A stretch of 64,000 nt of DNA from Methylocystaceae bacterium (GTDB taxonomy: Bacteria > Pseudomonadota > Alphaproteobacteria > Rhodospirillales > Terasakiellaceae): positions 1 through 64,000 of the forward strand of contig JABXIG010000003.1 in the NCBI GenBank assembly GCA_013373205.1. The letters run 5' to 3'. Of the stretch, positions 1 to 10,014 are shown one piece after another. The stretch's first letter is position 1; the number at the start of each line of letters is the position of its first letter. The notes under the pieces were generated by a model, which ran no database searches, was not told where the DNA came from, and saw only the letters and a list, made by a program, of their open reading frames with translations. The translations under genes and the position numbers were made by a program.

Positions 1-1
1 C

Positions 2-3000
2 GGTGAAACTGACTTCACTTACACCGTCAGCGATGGCAACGGCGGGTCTGATACGGCCACAGTGACCATTGATGTGAGCGGTGTGAACGACTGTCCGGTT
101 GCGGTGAATGACACAGCTGAAACAACCGAAGACAATGCGGTTACTTTCAATCCGCTGGGTAATGACAGTGACGTTGAAAATGACGCGTTGACCATTACAC
201 AAATTGATGGTCAGGACATCTCTGTCGGTGGCAGTGTGGATGTAGATCATGGTTCTGTGACATTGAATGCAGACGGCACCGTGACCTTTACACCGGATGA
301 TGATTATTCAGGGACGCAAGATTTTGAATATACTGTTAGTGATGGCACGGACACCACAACTGCAACCGCGAGTGTGGATGTTGAAGCTGTGGCTGACATG
401 CCGGATCTGTCGGTTTCAGTTGAAGAAGCTGGTACTGTCGAGCAAAGTGCAACGATCACTTACCAAGGTAGCGAAGCGAGTTATCATAATACGTATGGTT
501 ACTACACGATCAACGAAGCAGGTGAGCCTGTAGGTGGTAAAATTGTGTTTGCTGACCTGCAAGATCAAACACCGGGTGATAGTTTCACGTTAGAGGGTGT
601 AGACCAAGATAGCGTTGGCTTCTTCCTTCTGTCTGATGGCGATGCTGAGAACACAGGCCTGTTTAACGGTATGGATGTTAGCTTTGCCCAAGATGACAAC
701 GGTAATTGGCAAGTCATTGGGGCTGATGGTGAACCTCTCAATCATGATGCCAACGGAGGCCTTTATTTCACTGATCAGGAATTGAACGAAGACAATCTGG
801 ATCATGAAAATGATGTGGGTAATGTTGACGGCAATCAGAACTGGGAAGATCAGGATAACGGATACAACGGCAATGACTTCGATTATGACGATGGGTCTTT
901 CGATGTCGTTTGGGAAAACGATACGTCGGGTACTGTTTACAATGTGAATATTGATGCAGCGATCACGGATGTCGATAATTCTGAAAGCCTGTCCATTACG
1001 ATTGATAACTTCCCTGAAGGCGCAACCTTCAATATGGGTGAAATCGTTGACGGTGTGCTTGTCATATCTGGTGATGATCTCGATAATCTGGATAGTCTGA
1101 CGATGACTGTGCCGGAAGGTGCGGGTGACTTTACGTTGGATGTGAGCGCAACTGCAACTGAACCGAACGGTTCAAGCGCGACCAGAACGGCATCTACGTT
1201 TGTTGATGTCAATCAAGGACCGGTTGGAAACAACGACACTGCAGATACGACAGAAGACCATAGTGTCACCATTGATCTGGTGGGTAATGACACGGATGTG
1301 GATGGCGATAGTCTGACCATCACACAAATTGACGGTCAGGATATCTCTGTCGGTGGTAGCGTGGATGTAGATCATGGTTCTGTGACATTGAATGCAGACG
1401 GCACCGTGACCTTTACACCGGATGGTGATTATTCAGGGACACAAGACTTTGAATATACCGTCACTGATGGCACCGACACCACAACCGCTACGGCGAGCGT
1501 GGATGTTGAAGCTGTGGCTGATGCACCGGATATTACTCTCGGATTGGGTGCAGCTAATGTTGTCAGCATTCCGGGTGAAAGCCATGACGTAACGATTAAT
1601 TCAGATAATTATGACGCAACTGATAGTGGCTTTACGGTCAGTGGTCGTTCAATTGTGAACGGGGAACTGACGGAAGCTTCTACAGATAACGTTGGCGTTC
1701 ATGAAAATAATCCGCTTGGCTTTGGTGTGGTCGGTTCAACGCAAGGCGATGGTGCAAACGTTGAAATCGGGTATGACAGTGCAACAGGACAATCTGAACA
1801 ATTGATCGTCGATTTTGATGATGATGTGTCTTCTGCGGAAGTCTCCTTCTCTTGGCAAAACAGCAGGGAAGATGCCACATATGAATTGTATAAAGATGGC
1901 GTAAAAGTCGGTGAAGGTCGTGTTCATGGCGGTAGCGATGGTATCGACCCGGCCATTACGGTTACAGCCGATAATGGTGCTGATTTTGATCAGATTGTCT
2001 TTAGTGCACCGGAAGATAATGATGACTTCCTGATTAATTCCATCGAGTTTGAAGTCTCAGATGGTGGGGAAAGCTATGTTGAATTCCCGATCACTTTGAC
2101 AGCGGCTGAAACCGATGTGGATGGGTCTGAAAGCCTGTCGGCTGTGACTTTGTCCGGCTTGCCGGAAGGAGCTGTTGTTCTGGTTGATGGCGAAGAAGTC
2201 AGTGTGACTGACGGATCGGTTCAACTGGATAGCTCTAACCTTGATGACGTTGTGATCCGCGTTGCAGAAGGTAGCGAAGACTTTGACCTGACAGCATCAG
2301 TTACATCAACTGAACCAAATGGTGACAGTGCAACCTCCACCACATCCCTTACTGTGGATGTGCCGGAAGTTAACAATGGACCGGATGCGTCTGACGACAC
2401 AGCAAGCGTGAATGAAGATGCAAGCGTTGTCATTGATCTGGTTGCTAATGATACCGACCTGGATGGCGATAGCCTGTCTGTGACACAAATCGCAGGCCAG
2501 GATGTTTCTGTTGGTGACAGCGTCGATGTGGGTAACGGTAGTGTGACCCTGAACGAAGATGGCACGGTAACCTTTACCCCGGATGGTGATTATTCTGGTT
2601 CTGAAAGCTTTGAATATACCGTTTCTGACGGCATTGAAAGCACAACAGCCACTGCAACAGTGGATGTAGAAGCGATAGCAGATGCACCGAGCCTGACCCT
2701 GTCACTGGGTGAAGGCGAAAGTGTCACTGTTGAAGGTGAGGCTGAAGGCGAAAGCGGTACCATTACGGTGAATAACTATGATACTACCGATGGTGTCAGC
2801 GTTACCGGTTATGACTGGAAGTGGGTTGAAAATGGGAATAGCACTGGCGGTGGTAAAGGCGATTCCAGCGGTGGCAAATGGGTCGAAGTTGAAAGTGAGA
2901 CCAACGTTGCAGAAACCGGCGGCGGTATCGGTGTTGACGGCCATAACTCAGACGATGATATCAACGATGGTGAAAAACTGATCTTCTCCTTCGATAATGA

Positions 3001-5758
3001 TATGTCTTCTGTCACGGTTGAGTTCGACTCATTCTCTTATAATGAGCATGCCTCTTACGAGCTGTACCAAGATGGTGAGCTTGTTGGGTCCGGCAGCTTT
3101 GACGGTAATGACCGTTCTGACGATACATTCACCTTCACAGCCACAGATGGTCAGTCCTTTGATCAGTTTGTTGTGATCGGTGAAAATTGTGCAGACTTCC
3201 ATATCGAACAGCTGACTTATACGGCTGCGGCGGGTGGTGATGATGTCACCTATATGGAATATCCGGTTAATCTGAGTGCGGCTGAAACTGACGTTGATGG
3301 GTCTGAAACCCTGTCAGGCATTACATTGTCAGGTTTACCTGATGATGCAATCCTGATGGTGGACGGTGTGGCTGTTGAGGTCACAGACGGTTCAGCGGTG
3401 ATTAGTCTGGATGATCTTGATAGTGTTAAAATCCGTGTACCGGAAGGTGGCGACGACTTTAACTTGACGGCTTCTGTCACATCTACAGATGGTAGCGATA
3501 CAGCCACCACCACACAATCGGTGGCGGTAGAAGCTCCTGCCAGCAATGAAGGTCCGGTTGCGACGGATGATGCATTGTCTGCATCAGAAGACACAACTGA
3601 AACCTTTGATCTGGTGGCAAACGATACGGATGCGGATGGCGATAGCCTGTCCATAATCCAGATTGCCGGTCAGGATGTAGCTGTTGGTGATACCGTCGAT
3701 GTGGGTAACGGCACTGTGACCCTGAATGAAGATGGTTCCATCAACTTCATGCCGGATGATAATTTCTCTGGTGAAGTGTCCTTTGACTATACGGTCAGCG
3801 ACGGCAATGGCGGCACCGATACAGGTACGGCTTCCATCGATGTGGAAGGTGTCGCTGACGGGGCGCAAGTCAGTGTTGAAATTGGCAGTGGTACGGTTGT
3901 TGACACGAGCCAAGACGGTGACAGCGGGACAATTAGTGCGTCCAACTTGAACAGCACATCCGGTGTTAGCATTACCGCTTATGATGAAGGCAGTACAAGC
4001 ACATACAACATCACAACTGGTAACAGTTATGGCGAAAGCTGGATTGGTGTTGAAAGTGGTTGGGGTGATAGTGCAATCACGGATAACGAACAATTAATCG
4101 TGTCCTTTGATGAAGATATCGCCGATGCGACCATTAACTTCAAAGACCTTGGCCATTGTGATGACGGCAAATATGTCCTTTACAGTGATGGGGAGGTCGT
4201 TGGCACCGGTACCTTTGACGGTAACGATGATACCTTGAACCTGAGTGGTAATGCAGGTGTCAGCTTCGATCAGGTTGTGATTGAAGGTGTTGATGGCAGC
4301 TTCAAGATTGCCAGCATCGACTATACCGAAGAAGGCGAAAGCTCAAGCGCAGTTCAATACCCGGTAACCTTTGCGGTGACCATGGGGGATGAAAGCGAAA
4401 GCTTGTCTGGTGATGCTTTGACGGTGGACTTGTCAGGTGTTCCGGCTGGTTCTCAACTGGTTATCGGGGATGCAACGGTTACTGTTGGTGAAAATGGCAG
4501 CATTTCCGTTACAAGCGGGGATGATGTCAGTGTCGATGGCACAACATTAAGCATCCCGCGTGATACGTTGGGTGAAGACCTGAGTGTTAGCGGAACAATT
4601 ACCGTACCGACGGATGAAAACGGCAGCCATGGTATCTTTGATCTGACGGCTTCTGTTCAAACCGTGGATGGTAGCGATACCAGTGATGTGGCCACTGATA
4701 GCGGTCAGGTCGGGACCGGTACTGATGCGGTTGTTGAAAATGTTCCGCATGAGTATATGGAATTTGACGAAGCGGTTGAAACGCTTGATGCATACAAATC
4801 TGTCGACGGCACAAGCGGCGATGATTATCTGACAGCCGATAGCAAGGATTGGGAAACCAACGGTCAGGAAGTCTATCAAGGTGGTGCAGGCGACGATATC
4901 GTCGGCAACACCAACCAAAACTATGGTAATGATGTTATGGCCGGTGGGTCTGGTGATGACACCGTTAGCGGTGGTGCACAAAATGACATCATCTATGGTG
5001 ATGACGGCAACAATCTGGACTCCATCCCGGATGACAATGCCAATAACGGTGATGACACCCTTTATGGTGACTCCGGCGATGACACGCTTTATGGCGAAGG
5101 CGGCGATGATGTTCTGATTGGCGGATCAAACGACGACTTCCTTGTTGGCGGGTCCGGTAATGACACCTTGGATGGTGGTACAGACAGAGACGTGCTGCAT
5201 GGCGGTTCCGGTGACGATATGATGTATGGTGGGTCCAATGATGATACGCTTTATGGCGGATCTGGCGACGACACCATGTATGGCGGCACCAACAACGACT
5301 TCCTGGAAGGCAATTCCGGTAACGACACGATCTATGGTGAAGCAAATGCCGATACCATCAGTGGCGGTGCCGGGGATGATACGCTGGACGGTGGTTCTGG
5401 TGATGATGTTATCTCTGGTGGTGCCGGCAATGATGTGATCCTTGGTGGTGGCAACTGGGGCCATGATACCATGATGGGTGGGGATGGTAATGATCTCTTC
5501 ATCTTTGATGGGGCTACCCATGATAGCGTCAACGGCAATGACTGGGTCGATGGTGGTGCGGATTTCGATACCATTCAACTGAATGGTTCCGAAGGTTGGA
5601 CATTGACCATCACCAACGAAGACGGCACACAAGATGTTGTAACGTCCGAAACTGCACAAATGGACGAATACAGCGATGCATCCGGTATGACAGGCCAGAT
5701 CGATTTCGACGATGGCTCAACGGTCATCTTCGAAGGTGTCGAAAAAGTCGAGTGGTAA
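2..5758 (+). CDS. Giant RTX/Ig-like repeat adhesin, type I secretion substrate (5' partial)
   Basis: The frame is open from the first bases, and the residues there (DFTYTVSDGNGG) are the end of another Ig-like repeat, so the gene starts upstream of the window. The GTG at 62 is internal. What is visible is about 1,900 residues of acidic, Cys-poor protein. Four bacterial Ig-like (cadherin/Big_9-type) units with the core NGSVTLNEDGTVTFTPD alternate with modules containing SGLPEGA and LTASVTSTEPNG and with beta-sandwich modules (YELYKDGVKVGEG). About 250 residues of glycine/aspartate RTX nonapeptides (GGSGDDTLYGG type) follow and should bind calcium outside the cell. The C-terminus (FDDGSTVIFEGVEKVEW) resembles the end of type I-secreted RTX proteins. 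The likely role is surface adhesion or biofilm matrix. No export genes lie downstream; they may be upstream of the window. Confidence 0.9.
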   Translation, partial: GETDFTYTVSDGNGGSDTATVTIDVSGVNDCPVAVNDTAETTEDNAVTFNPLGNDSDVENDALTITQIDGQDISVGGSVDVDHGSVTLNADGTVTFTPDDDYSGTQDFEYTVSDGTDTTTATASVDVEAVADMPDLSVSVEEAGTVEQSATITYQGSEASYHNTYGYYTINEAGEPVGGKIVFADLQDQTPGDSFTLEGVDQDSVGFFLLSDGDAENTGLFNGMDVSFAQDDNGNWQVIGADGEPLNHDANGGLYFTDQELNEDNLDHENDVGNVDGNQNWEDQDNGYNGNDFDYDDGSFDVVWENDTSGTVYNVNIDAAITDVDNSESLSITIDNFPEGATFNMGEIVDGVLVISGDDLDNLDSLTMTVPEGAGDFTLDVSATATEPNGSSATRTASTFVDVNQGPVGNNDTADTTEDHSVTIDLVGNDTDVDGDSLTITQIDGQDISVGGSVDVDHGSVTLNADGTVTFTPDGDYSGTQDFEYTVTDGTDTTTATASVDVEAVADAPDITLGLGAANVVSIPGESHDVTINSDNYDATDSGFTVSGRSIVNGELTEASTDNVGVHENNPLGFGVVGSTQGDGANVEIGYDSATGQSEQLIVDFDDDVSSAEVSFSWQNSREDATYELYKDGVKVGEGRVHGGSDGIDPAITVTADNGADFDQIVFSAPEDNDDFLINSIEFEVSDGGESYVEFPITLTAAETDVDGSESLSAVTLSGLPEGAVVLVDGEEVSVTDGSVQLDSSNLDDVVIRVAEGSEDFDLTASVTSTEPNGDSATSTTSLTVDVPEVNNGPDASDDTASVNEDASVVIDLVANDTDLDGDSLSVTQIAGQDVSVGDSVDVGNGSVTLNEDGTVTFTPDGDYSGSESFEYTVSDGIESTTATATVDVEAIADAPSLTLSLGEGESVTVEGEAEGESGTITVNNYDTTDGVSVTGYDWKWVENGNSTGGGKGDSSGGKWVEVESETNVAETGGGIGVDGHNSDDDINDGEKLIFSFDNDMSSVTVEFDSFSYNEHASYELYQDGELVGSGSFDGNDRSDDTFTFTATDGQSFDQFVVIGENCADFHIEQLTYTAAAGGDDVTYMEYPVNLSAAETDVDGSETLSGITLSGLPDDAILMVDGVAVEVTDGSAVISLDDLDSVKIRVPEGGDDFNLTASVTSTDGSDTATTTQSVAVEAPASNEGPVATDDALSASEDTTETFDLVANDTDADGDSLSIIQIAGQDVAVGDTVDVGNGTVTLNEDGSINFMPDDNFSGEVSFDYTVSDGNGGTDTGTASIDVEGVADGAQVSVEIGSGTVVDTSQDGDSGTISASNLNSTSGVSITAYDEGSTSTYNITTGNSYGESWIGVESGWGDSAITDNEQLIVSFDEDIADATINFKDLGHCDDGKYVLYSDGEVVGTGTFDGNDDTLNLSGNAGVSFDQVVIEGVDGSFKIASIDYTEEGESSSAVQYPVTFAVTMGDESESLSGDALTVDLSGVPAGSQLVIGDATVTVGENGSISVTSGDDVSVDGTTLSIPRDTLGEDLSVSGTITVPTDENGSHGIFDLTASVQTVDGSDTSDVATDSGQVGTGTDAVVENVPHEYMEFDEAVETLDAYKSVDGTSGDDYLTADSKDWETNGQEVYQGGAGDDIVGNTNQNYGNDVMAGGSGDDTVSGGAQNDIIYGDDGNNLDSIPDDNANNGDDTLYGDSGDDTLYGEGGDDVLIGGSNDDFLVGGSGNDTLDGGTDRDVLHGGSGDDMMYGGSNDDTLYGGSGDDTMYGGTNNDFLEGNSGNDTIYGEANADTISGGAGDDTLDGGSGDDVISGGAGNDVILGGGNWGHDTMMGGDGNDLFIFDGATHDSVNGNDWVDGGADFDTIQLNGSEGWTLTITNEDGTQDVVTSETAQMDEYSDASGMTGQIDFDDGSTVIFEGVEKVEW
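80..3870 (+). repeat. Four long in-frame Ig-like repeat units in the adhesin
   Basis: Four units of about 320 bp begin near 80, 1210, 2372 and 3545, spaced roughly 1.15 kb apart, with other modules between them. Units 1 and 2 are very close in DNA: a 64-bp run from 236 to 299 recurs exactly at 1361-1424. Units 3 and 4 are more diverged. The pattern fits tandem duplication of a composite module and could allow copy number to change by recombination. Confidence 0.8.
4860..5480 (+). repeat. RTX nonapeptide repeat region
   Basis: The coding sequence runs through many copies of the GGxGxDxLx motif (for example GGSGDDTLYGG, GGAGDDTLDGG). This is the haemolysin-type calcium-binding repeat, which folds into a parallel beta-roll after secretion. 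The DNA repeats a short GG(C/T)-GGN-GAT-GAC theme. Confidence 0.85.
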
Positions 5759-5786
5759 GACGAAGGTTTCCCCTAAGTCCTTACAT

Positions 5787-5822
5787 AAAAAGGGTCGCGG
5801 ATGTAAGTCGGCGGCCTTTTTT
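5787..5822 (+). terminator. Rho-independent terminator of the adhesin gene
   Basis: A stem formed by AAAAAGGGTCGC and GCGGCCTTTTTT (two G-T wobbles) ends in a T tract, 28 bp after the adhesin stop codon. It should separate the adhesin from the kinase gene. Confidence 0.75.
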
Positions 5823-5859
5823 GTTTGCCGTCGCCGCTTAAATTTGGTCTTCTACGCAC

Positions 5860-6750
5860 ATGAGAAAAATGCCAGAAGCCGCATATAACAAGATCGGAAA
5901 GTTTGAGGTCAAACGGATCCTGCGTTCGACGGGAAGTTCTGATATTTATGAATGTTTTGATCCAGATCTTGAAACCTTGGTGGCGCTCAAGCTTTTTAAT
6001 CCTAAAGAACGCCTGCTGGACGCATTGCCTTATGATATAGATAATTGGCGCATCCGGTTTCTGCGTGAGGCCCGAATATTGGCGAAACTTGATCATCCTC
6101 ATGTGATTTCGGTCCGCGAACTATCATATGTTGAAGATACCCCTTATTATGTTATGCCGTTTATGGAAACGTCTTTGCTTTATGAAATGGGTAAAGACCC
6201 GGGTGGAGATGGATATGCACCTGAATTAGACAAGGTGCCCCCTGCGCAAAAAATTGGCGTCCTAAGGACTGTGGAAGTTATGTTCCAGCTGGGCAGTGCT
6301 TTATCGGCTTTTCATGGTCGCAAATTGGTGCATCGTGATATTAAACCGGGCAATGTACTCTTGACACGGCTTCATAGCGGCTTAGTTAAATTATGTGATC
6401 CGGGGCTGATGAAGGTGCCGGAAAGTGAAGAATCTTTGTCGGGATACTGGGTGGGGACACTGGAATATCTGGCACCGGAACAAAGGCGAAATGCGGCTGT
6501 GGTCGATGCACGTGCTGACATCTATTCACTAGGAATACTAGGATATCGCATGCTTACTGCGGAATTGCCCAGCGGCATTCTATCCGGTCCAAAAGAAGAT
6601 GTGCCGGAAGTCCCCGATGATTTGAATGACCTGATGATGCGCATGATGTCGCGCAAATTAAAAAGACGTCCCAAGGATGCGTTGGATTTCTTGAAAGAAC
6701 TGGCCCCCATCCGGGCACGACTGAAAAGAAACGGGATTAAACATGGCTGA
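5860..6750 (+). CDS. Serine/threonine protein kinase-like protein with DPG in place of DFG
   Basis: This is a Hanks-type kinase fold of 296 residues. Visible elements are the VALK lysine (about residue 44), the helix-C glutamate in FLREARIL (about 70), the catalytic loop HRDIKPGN (158-165) and APEQ (205-208). The magnesium-binding DFG is DPG (180-182), and the glycine-rich loop is weak (LRSTGSSD). Catalytic Asp, Lys and Asn are kept, so activity is possible but the altered activation segment may change it. There is no transmembrane or sensory extension; the protein should be cytoplasmic. The gene overlaps the malonyl-CoA decarboxylase gene by 8 bp, which suggests translational coupling and perhaps a shared role. 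No strong ribosome site precedes the ATG; the in-frame ATG at 5869 is an alternative start. Confidence 0.85.
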   Translation: MRKMPEAAYNKIGKFEVKRILRSTGSSDIYECFDPDLETLVALKLFNPKERLLDALPYDIDNWRIRFLREARILAKLDHPHVISVRELSYVEDTPYYVMPFMETSLLYEMGKDPGGDGYAPELDKVPPAQKIGVLRTVEVMFQLGSALSAFHGRKLVHRDIKPGNVLLTRLHSGLVKLCDPGLMKVPESEESLSGYWVGTLEYLAPEQRRNAAVVDARADIYSLGILGYRMLTAELPSGILSGPKEDVPEVPDDLNDLMMRMMSRKLKRRPKDALDFLKELAPIRARLKRNGIKHG

Positions 6751-8146
6751 TTTATTACAGAAACTAAAAAACTGGAATTTCCCTTGGAAAGATATTGCCA
6801 CTGGGCCTGTCTGTGAGGATTTGGAAAATCTCAGCGGGGATTTGCCGGAAGATCAAATTGCCTGTGTACGCGACCAGATGCGCGACTGTTTGGATGCCAA
6901 AGGTGGAGAGGTTTCTGCAAGATCACGTGCGGCCCAATTGGGACAGGCGTATCTAAATTTAAATGAAGCCGGGCGGGCCCGGTTTCTGAACATTCTGATT
7001 GATGACTTCGGCACGGATCAGGCTCGGGTAACAGCCTGTCTGGAGGCTCTTGCCAAAGCAAGCGATGAAGAAGAACGTCGCAGCTGTGAAGCAGATCTGC
7101 GCCGTGCATTGGTGCCGGAACGTCTTGGCCTGTTGCGCCAGTTTAATGCCTTGCCCCAAGGGGTGAAATTTTTGGTCGATCTGCGCGCCGATGTGATGAA
7201 GATGATGAAGTCTGATCCACGTCTTAAAATCGTCGAAAGCGATCTTAAAGAGGTCTTGATTTCCTGGTTTGATGTTGGCTTTTTGGAATTGCGCCGCCTG
7301 ACTTGGGACTCACCTGCCAGTATTCTTGAAAAAATTGCGGAATATGAAGCGGTCCATTCCATTAAAAGCTGGAACGATCTAAAGAATCGTTTGGCACGTG
7401 ATCGTCGCCTTTTCGCTTTTTTCCATCCCAATATGCCGGATGAACCTTTGATCTTTGTCGAGGTGGCTTTGGTTAATGGTATGGCAGATAATGTTCAAGA
7501 TCTGTTGGATGAAGATGCCCCGTTGTTAGACCCAAGCGAGGCTGACACGGCAATCTTCTATTCGATTTCCAATGCGCAAGCCGGTCTTGCCGGAATTAGT
7601 TTTGGCAATTTTTTGATTAAGAAAGTGGTCGATCATTTGTCCAAAGATTTGTCCAATCTTAAGACTTTTGCCACTCTGTCTCCCATTCCGGGATTTTCAA
7701 AATGGTTGGATCAGACGTTGGCAGAAGGTGATAGCAACCTGATTAATCCTAAAGAACGTGCTGCCCTGAAAGCAGCCAGTGGTCAGAAAGGTCCCAAAGG
7801 AGGTCTGAAGCATCTGCTGGAAGATGCCGCATGGAAAGATAATGCAGCCGCTCATGATGCATTGAAAGAACCGCTTATGCGTTTATGCGCGCGCTATTTG
7901 ATGGAAGCCAAGCGTAAAGGGACGCGGACATTGGACCCTGTGGCTCATTTCCATCTGAGTAATGGGGCGCGTCTAGAACGGATCAACTGGCTGGGTGATG
8001 TGTCTGATAAAGGCATGAAGCAATCGGCAGGGATGATGATTAATTATCTTTATAAACTGAAAGATATTGAGAAAAACCACGAACGGTACAGCACTGACGG
8101 GGATATCGCTGTGTCATCCCAGGTTAAAGCCTTGAGAAAAGGATAG
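6743..8146 (+). CDS. Malonyl-CoA decarboxylase
   Basis: This should convert malonyl-CoA to acetyl-CoA and CO2, removing malonate-derived or excess malonyl-CoA (the MatA type of rhizobia). At 467 residues it matches the family. The N-terminal half is helical. The catalytic GNAT-like half contains HPNMPDEPL (228-235), AIFYSISNAQAGLAG (270-284), TLSPIPGF (311-318) and AHFHLSNGARLERINWLGD (401-419), including the conserved His404 of the FHxxNGA motif. The start lies inside the 3' end of the kinase-like gene. There are no malonyl-CoA synthetase or malonate transporter genes beside it. No clear terminator follows. Confidence 0.9.
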   Translation: MADLLQKLKNWNFPWKDIATGPVCEDLENLSGDLPEDQIACVRDQMRDCLDAKGGEVSARSRAAQLGQAYLNLNEAGRARFLNILIDDFGTDQARVTACLEALAKASDEEERRSCEADLRRALVPERLGLLRQFNALPQGVKFLVDLRADVMKMMKSDPRLKIVESDLKEVLISWFDVGFLELRRLTWDSPASILEKIAEYEAVHSIKSWNDLKNRLARDRRLFAFFHPNMPDEPLIFVEVALVNGMADNVQDLLDEDAPLLDPSEADTAIFYSISNAQAGLAGISFGNFLIKKVVDHLSKDLSNLKTFATLSPIPGFSKWLDQTLAEGDSNLINPKERAALKAASGQKGPKGGLKHLLEDAAWKDNAAAHDALKEPLMRLCARYLMEAKRKGTRTLDPVAHFHLSNGARLERINWLGDVSDKGMKQSAGMMINYLYKLKDIEKNHERYSTDGDIAVSSQVKALRKG

Positions 8147-8207
8147 GGGATAAACTAGCTGCTCTTTGAATAGACTGTTGGCTTAAGCGTTTACCAGCAT
8201 AAAATCT

Positions 8208-8300
8208 CATCCCGTTTTATTTTGGGACAACCCATTGAGGCATAGATTGTTTTAAATCCAGCTTGAAATAACGGATTGTCCCACAACAAAGGGCGGGATG
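8208..8300. repeat. Nested inverted repeats downstream of the decarboxylase gene
   Basis: Outer arms CATCCCG (8208-8214) and CGGGATG (8294-8300) enclose inner arms GGGACAA (8224-8230) and TTGTCCC (8276-8282). The outer arms resemble the CGGGATGAC edge of the REP-like elements at 46.0 and 56.5 kb. The loops are long, so this may be a decayed or composite element. It lies between convergent genes and could contribute to termination. Confidence 0.35.
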
Positions 8301-8313
8301 ACACAGAACCTTC

Positions 8314-10014
8314 TTAATGGTTCGCCTTTTCTCTGATCTCAGTGAGGAAGTTTTCCATGGTGTGATCGAGGTTTTTCGAACTTTGGGTCAAGCTATCACT
8401 GGCAAGTTTGACTTCGTCAGCGGAATTCATGGTCAGGTTGGCATCTGCTGACACGGCAGAAATGTGGTTGGAAATTTCCTGTGTTCCACGCGCGGCTTCT
8501 TGCACGTTTCGGCTAATCTCCTGAATGGCGGCATGCTGTTCTTCAACGGCTGCCGCAATCGCACCAGACGCATCATGGACATCATTAATGGTGCGCGAAA
8601 TTCCATGGATGGCGTCAACAGCGCGATCCGTTTCACTTTGAATCGTAGAAATCTGCTGGGCGACCTGATCGGTGGCTTTTGCAGTCTGGTTGGCTAGGTT
8701 TTTAACTTCGCTTGCCACAACAGCAAAGCCCTTGCCGGCTTCACCAGCCCGCGCAGCTTCAATAGTCGCGTTCAACGCTAAAAGGTTGGTCTGTTCGGCA
8801 ATGTCCTGAATCATACTGACCACTTCACCAATTTTTCCAGCTGCCCCGCTCAAGCCCTGAATAACCTCGTTGGTTTGTTTGGCTTCGTTTGCAGCGGCTT
8901 GTGCCGTTTGATTGGTATGTTCGACTTGGCGACCAATCTCACTACTGGAGGCGTTCAATTCTTCTGTTGCTGCTGCAACGGTTTGAACATTGGCAGATGC
9001 CTGTTCAGAAATACTGGCAACCGAGGCACTTTCTTTACTGGTTTGTTCAGCACTGCGATGCATGGAGTCTGCAGAGTGACCTACATTGACAACGACACTG
9101 TCCATTTCATCAATCACACCGCGCATACGATCCTGTAACTCATCAGCCAAGGACAACAGGCTGTTTTTGCGTTCTTCTGCCTGACTGACACGGTCTTCTT
9201 CCTGTTGTTTACGCAGGCGGTCGCCTTCGATGGCATTTTGCTTAAAGACTTCTACCGCCTTAGCCATATCACCGATTTCATCAACGCGATCCTGACCTGC
9301 AATATCTATGCTATGATCGCCACTGGCAAGGACGCCCATCTGACCGGACAGTTGATTTAATCCCTTTGTTAAATTGCGTGCGACCATTAATGAGGCTGCC
9401 CCTGCAATCAAGAGTGTGACAACGACTAAAGAAGCAAAGACTTTAAATTCGGCCCAAAAGGCGGCTTCCACATCGTCCAGATACAGGCCGCTGCCGATGA
9501 TCCAGCCCCATTCCTTGGAAAGTTTAACGTAAGAGATTTTTTTGACAGGTTCATCAAACCCGGCCTTTGGCCAGAGATAATCAAGAAAACCCCCTTCCGG
9601 GTTCTCGTTAACGATGACGGTAAATTCGGAAAAGAATTTCTTACCATTGGCGTCTTCCAAATCACTGAGATTTTTACCATTCAGTTTCGGAGAGACGGCA
9701 TGCATAATCATGATCTGTTTGGTATTATTGATCCAGAAATATTCGACCTTGTCATATCGCAGGTCTCGAATAACATCTTTCGCTGCAGTTTGGGCTTCTT
9801 CTGTTGTCATTTCACCAGAAGCTGATTTTTTGGCAAAATGTTCCACAACACCATAAGCGGCTTCTACAAGATTGCGGACTTTATCCTGACGATCTTTGAG
9901 CAGTGTTCGGTCCAATGTATTTGCACTGATGGCAGCGACGGCGACAAGTGCAACACTAAAGATAATGGCAGGCAACCAAATCTTGGCGGCCACTTTTAAT
10001 TTATCAACAATCAT
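8314..10014 (-). CDS. Methyl-accepting chemotaxis protein with Cache sensor
   Basis: A 566-residue chemoreceptor. A first membrane segment (about 10-30) is followed by a periplasmic single Cache domain ([31 protein letters not shown]), as found in receptors for small organic acids. A second membrane segment lies near 193-213, then HAMP and a long cytoplasmic coiled coil with the signalling hairpin core ([20 protein letters not shown]). The ligand cannot be named. The start is well supported by GGGAGGA 6-7 bases upstream of the ATG. The gene stands alone; its partners CheA/CheW must be elsewhere. Confidence 0.93.
   Translation of the reverse strand: MIVDKLKVAAKIWLPAIIFSVALVAVAAISANTLDRTLLKDRQDKVRNLVEAAYGVVEHFAKKSASGEMTTEEAQTAAKDVIRDLRYDKVEYFWINNTKQIMIMHAVSPKLNGKNLSDLEDANGKKFFSEFTVIVNENPEGGFLDYLWPKAGFDEPVKKISYVKLSKEWGWIIGSGLYLDDVEAAFWAEFKVFASLVVVTLLIAGAASLMVARNLTKGLNQLSGQMGVLASGDHSIDIAGQDRVDEIGDMAKAVEVFKQNAIEGDRLRKQQEEDRVSQAEERKNSLLSLADELQDRMRGVIDEMDSVVVNVGHSADSMHRSAEQTSKESASVASISEQASANVQTVAAATEELNASSSEIGRQVEHTNQTAQAAANEAKQTNEVIQGLSGAAGKIGEVVSMIQDIAEQTNLLALNATIEAARAGEAGKGFAVVASEVKNLANQTAKATDQVAQQISTIQSETDRAVDAIHGISRTINDVHDASGAIAAAVEEQHAAIQEISRNVQEAARGTQEISNHISAVSADANLTMNSADEVKLASDSLTQSSKNLDHTMENFLTEIREKANH

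Noticed and set aside
3584-4093. Long antisense frame (169 codons) in the adhesin gene
   Set aside because: The adhesin's repeated, Asp- and Gly-rich codons leave open frames on the other strand. There is no ribosome site or family match.
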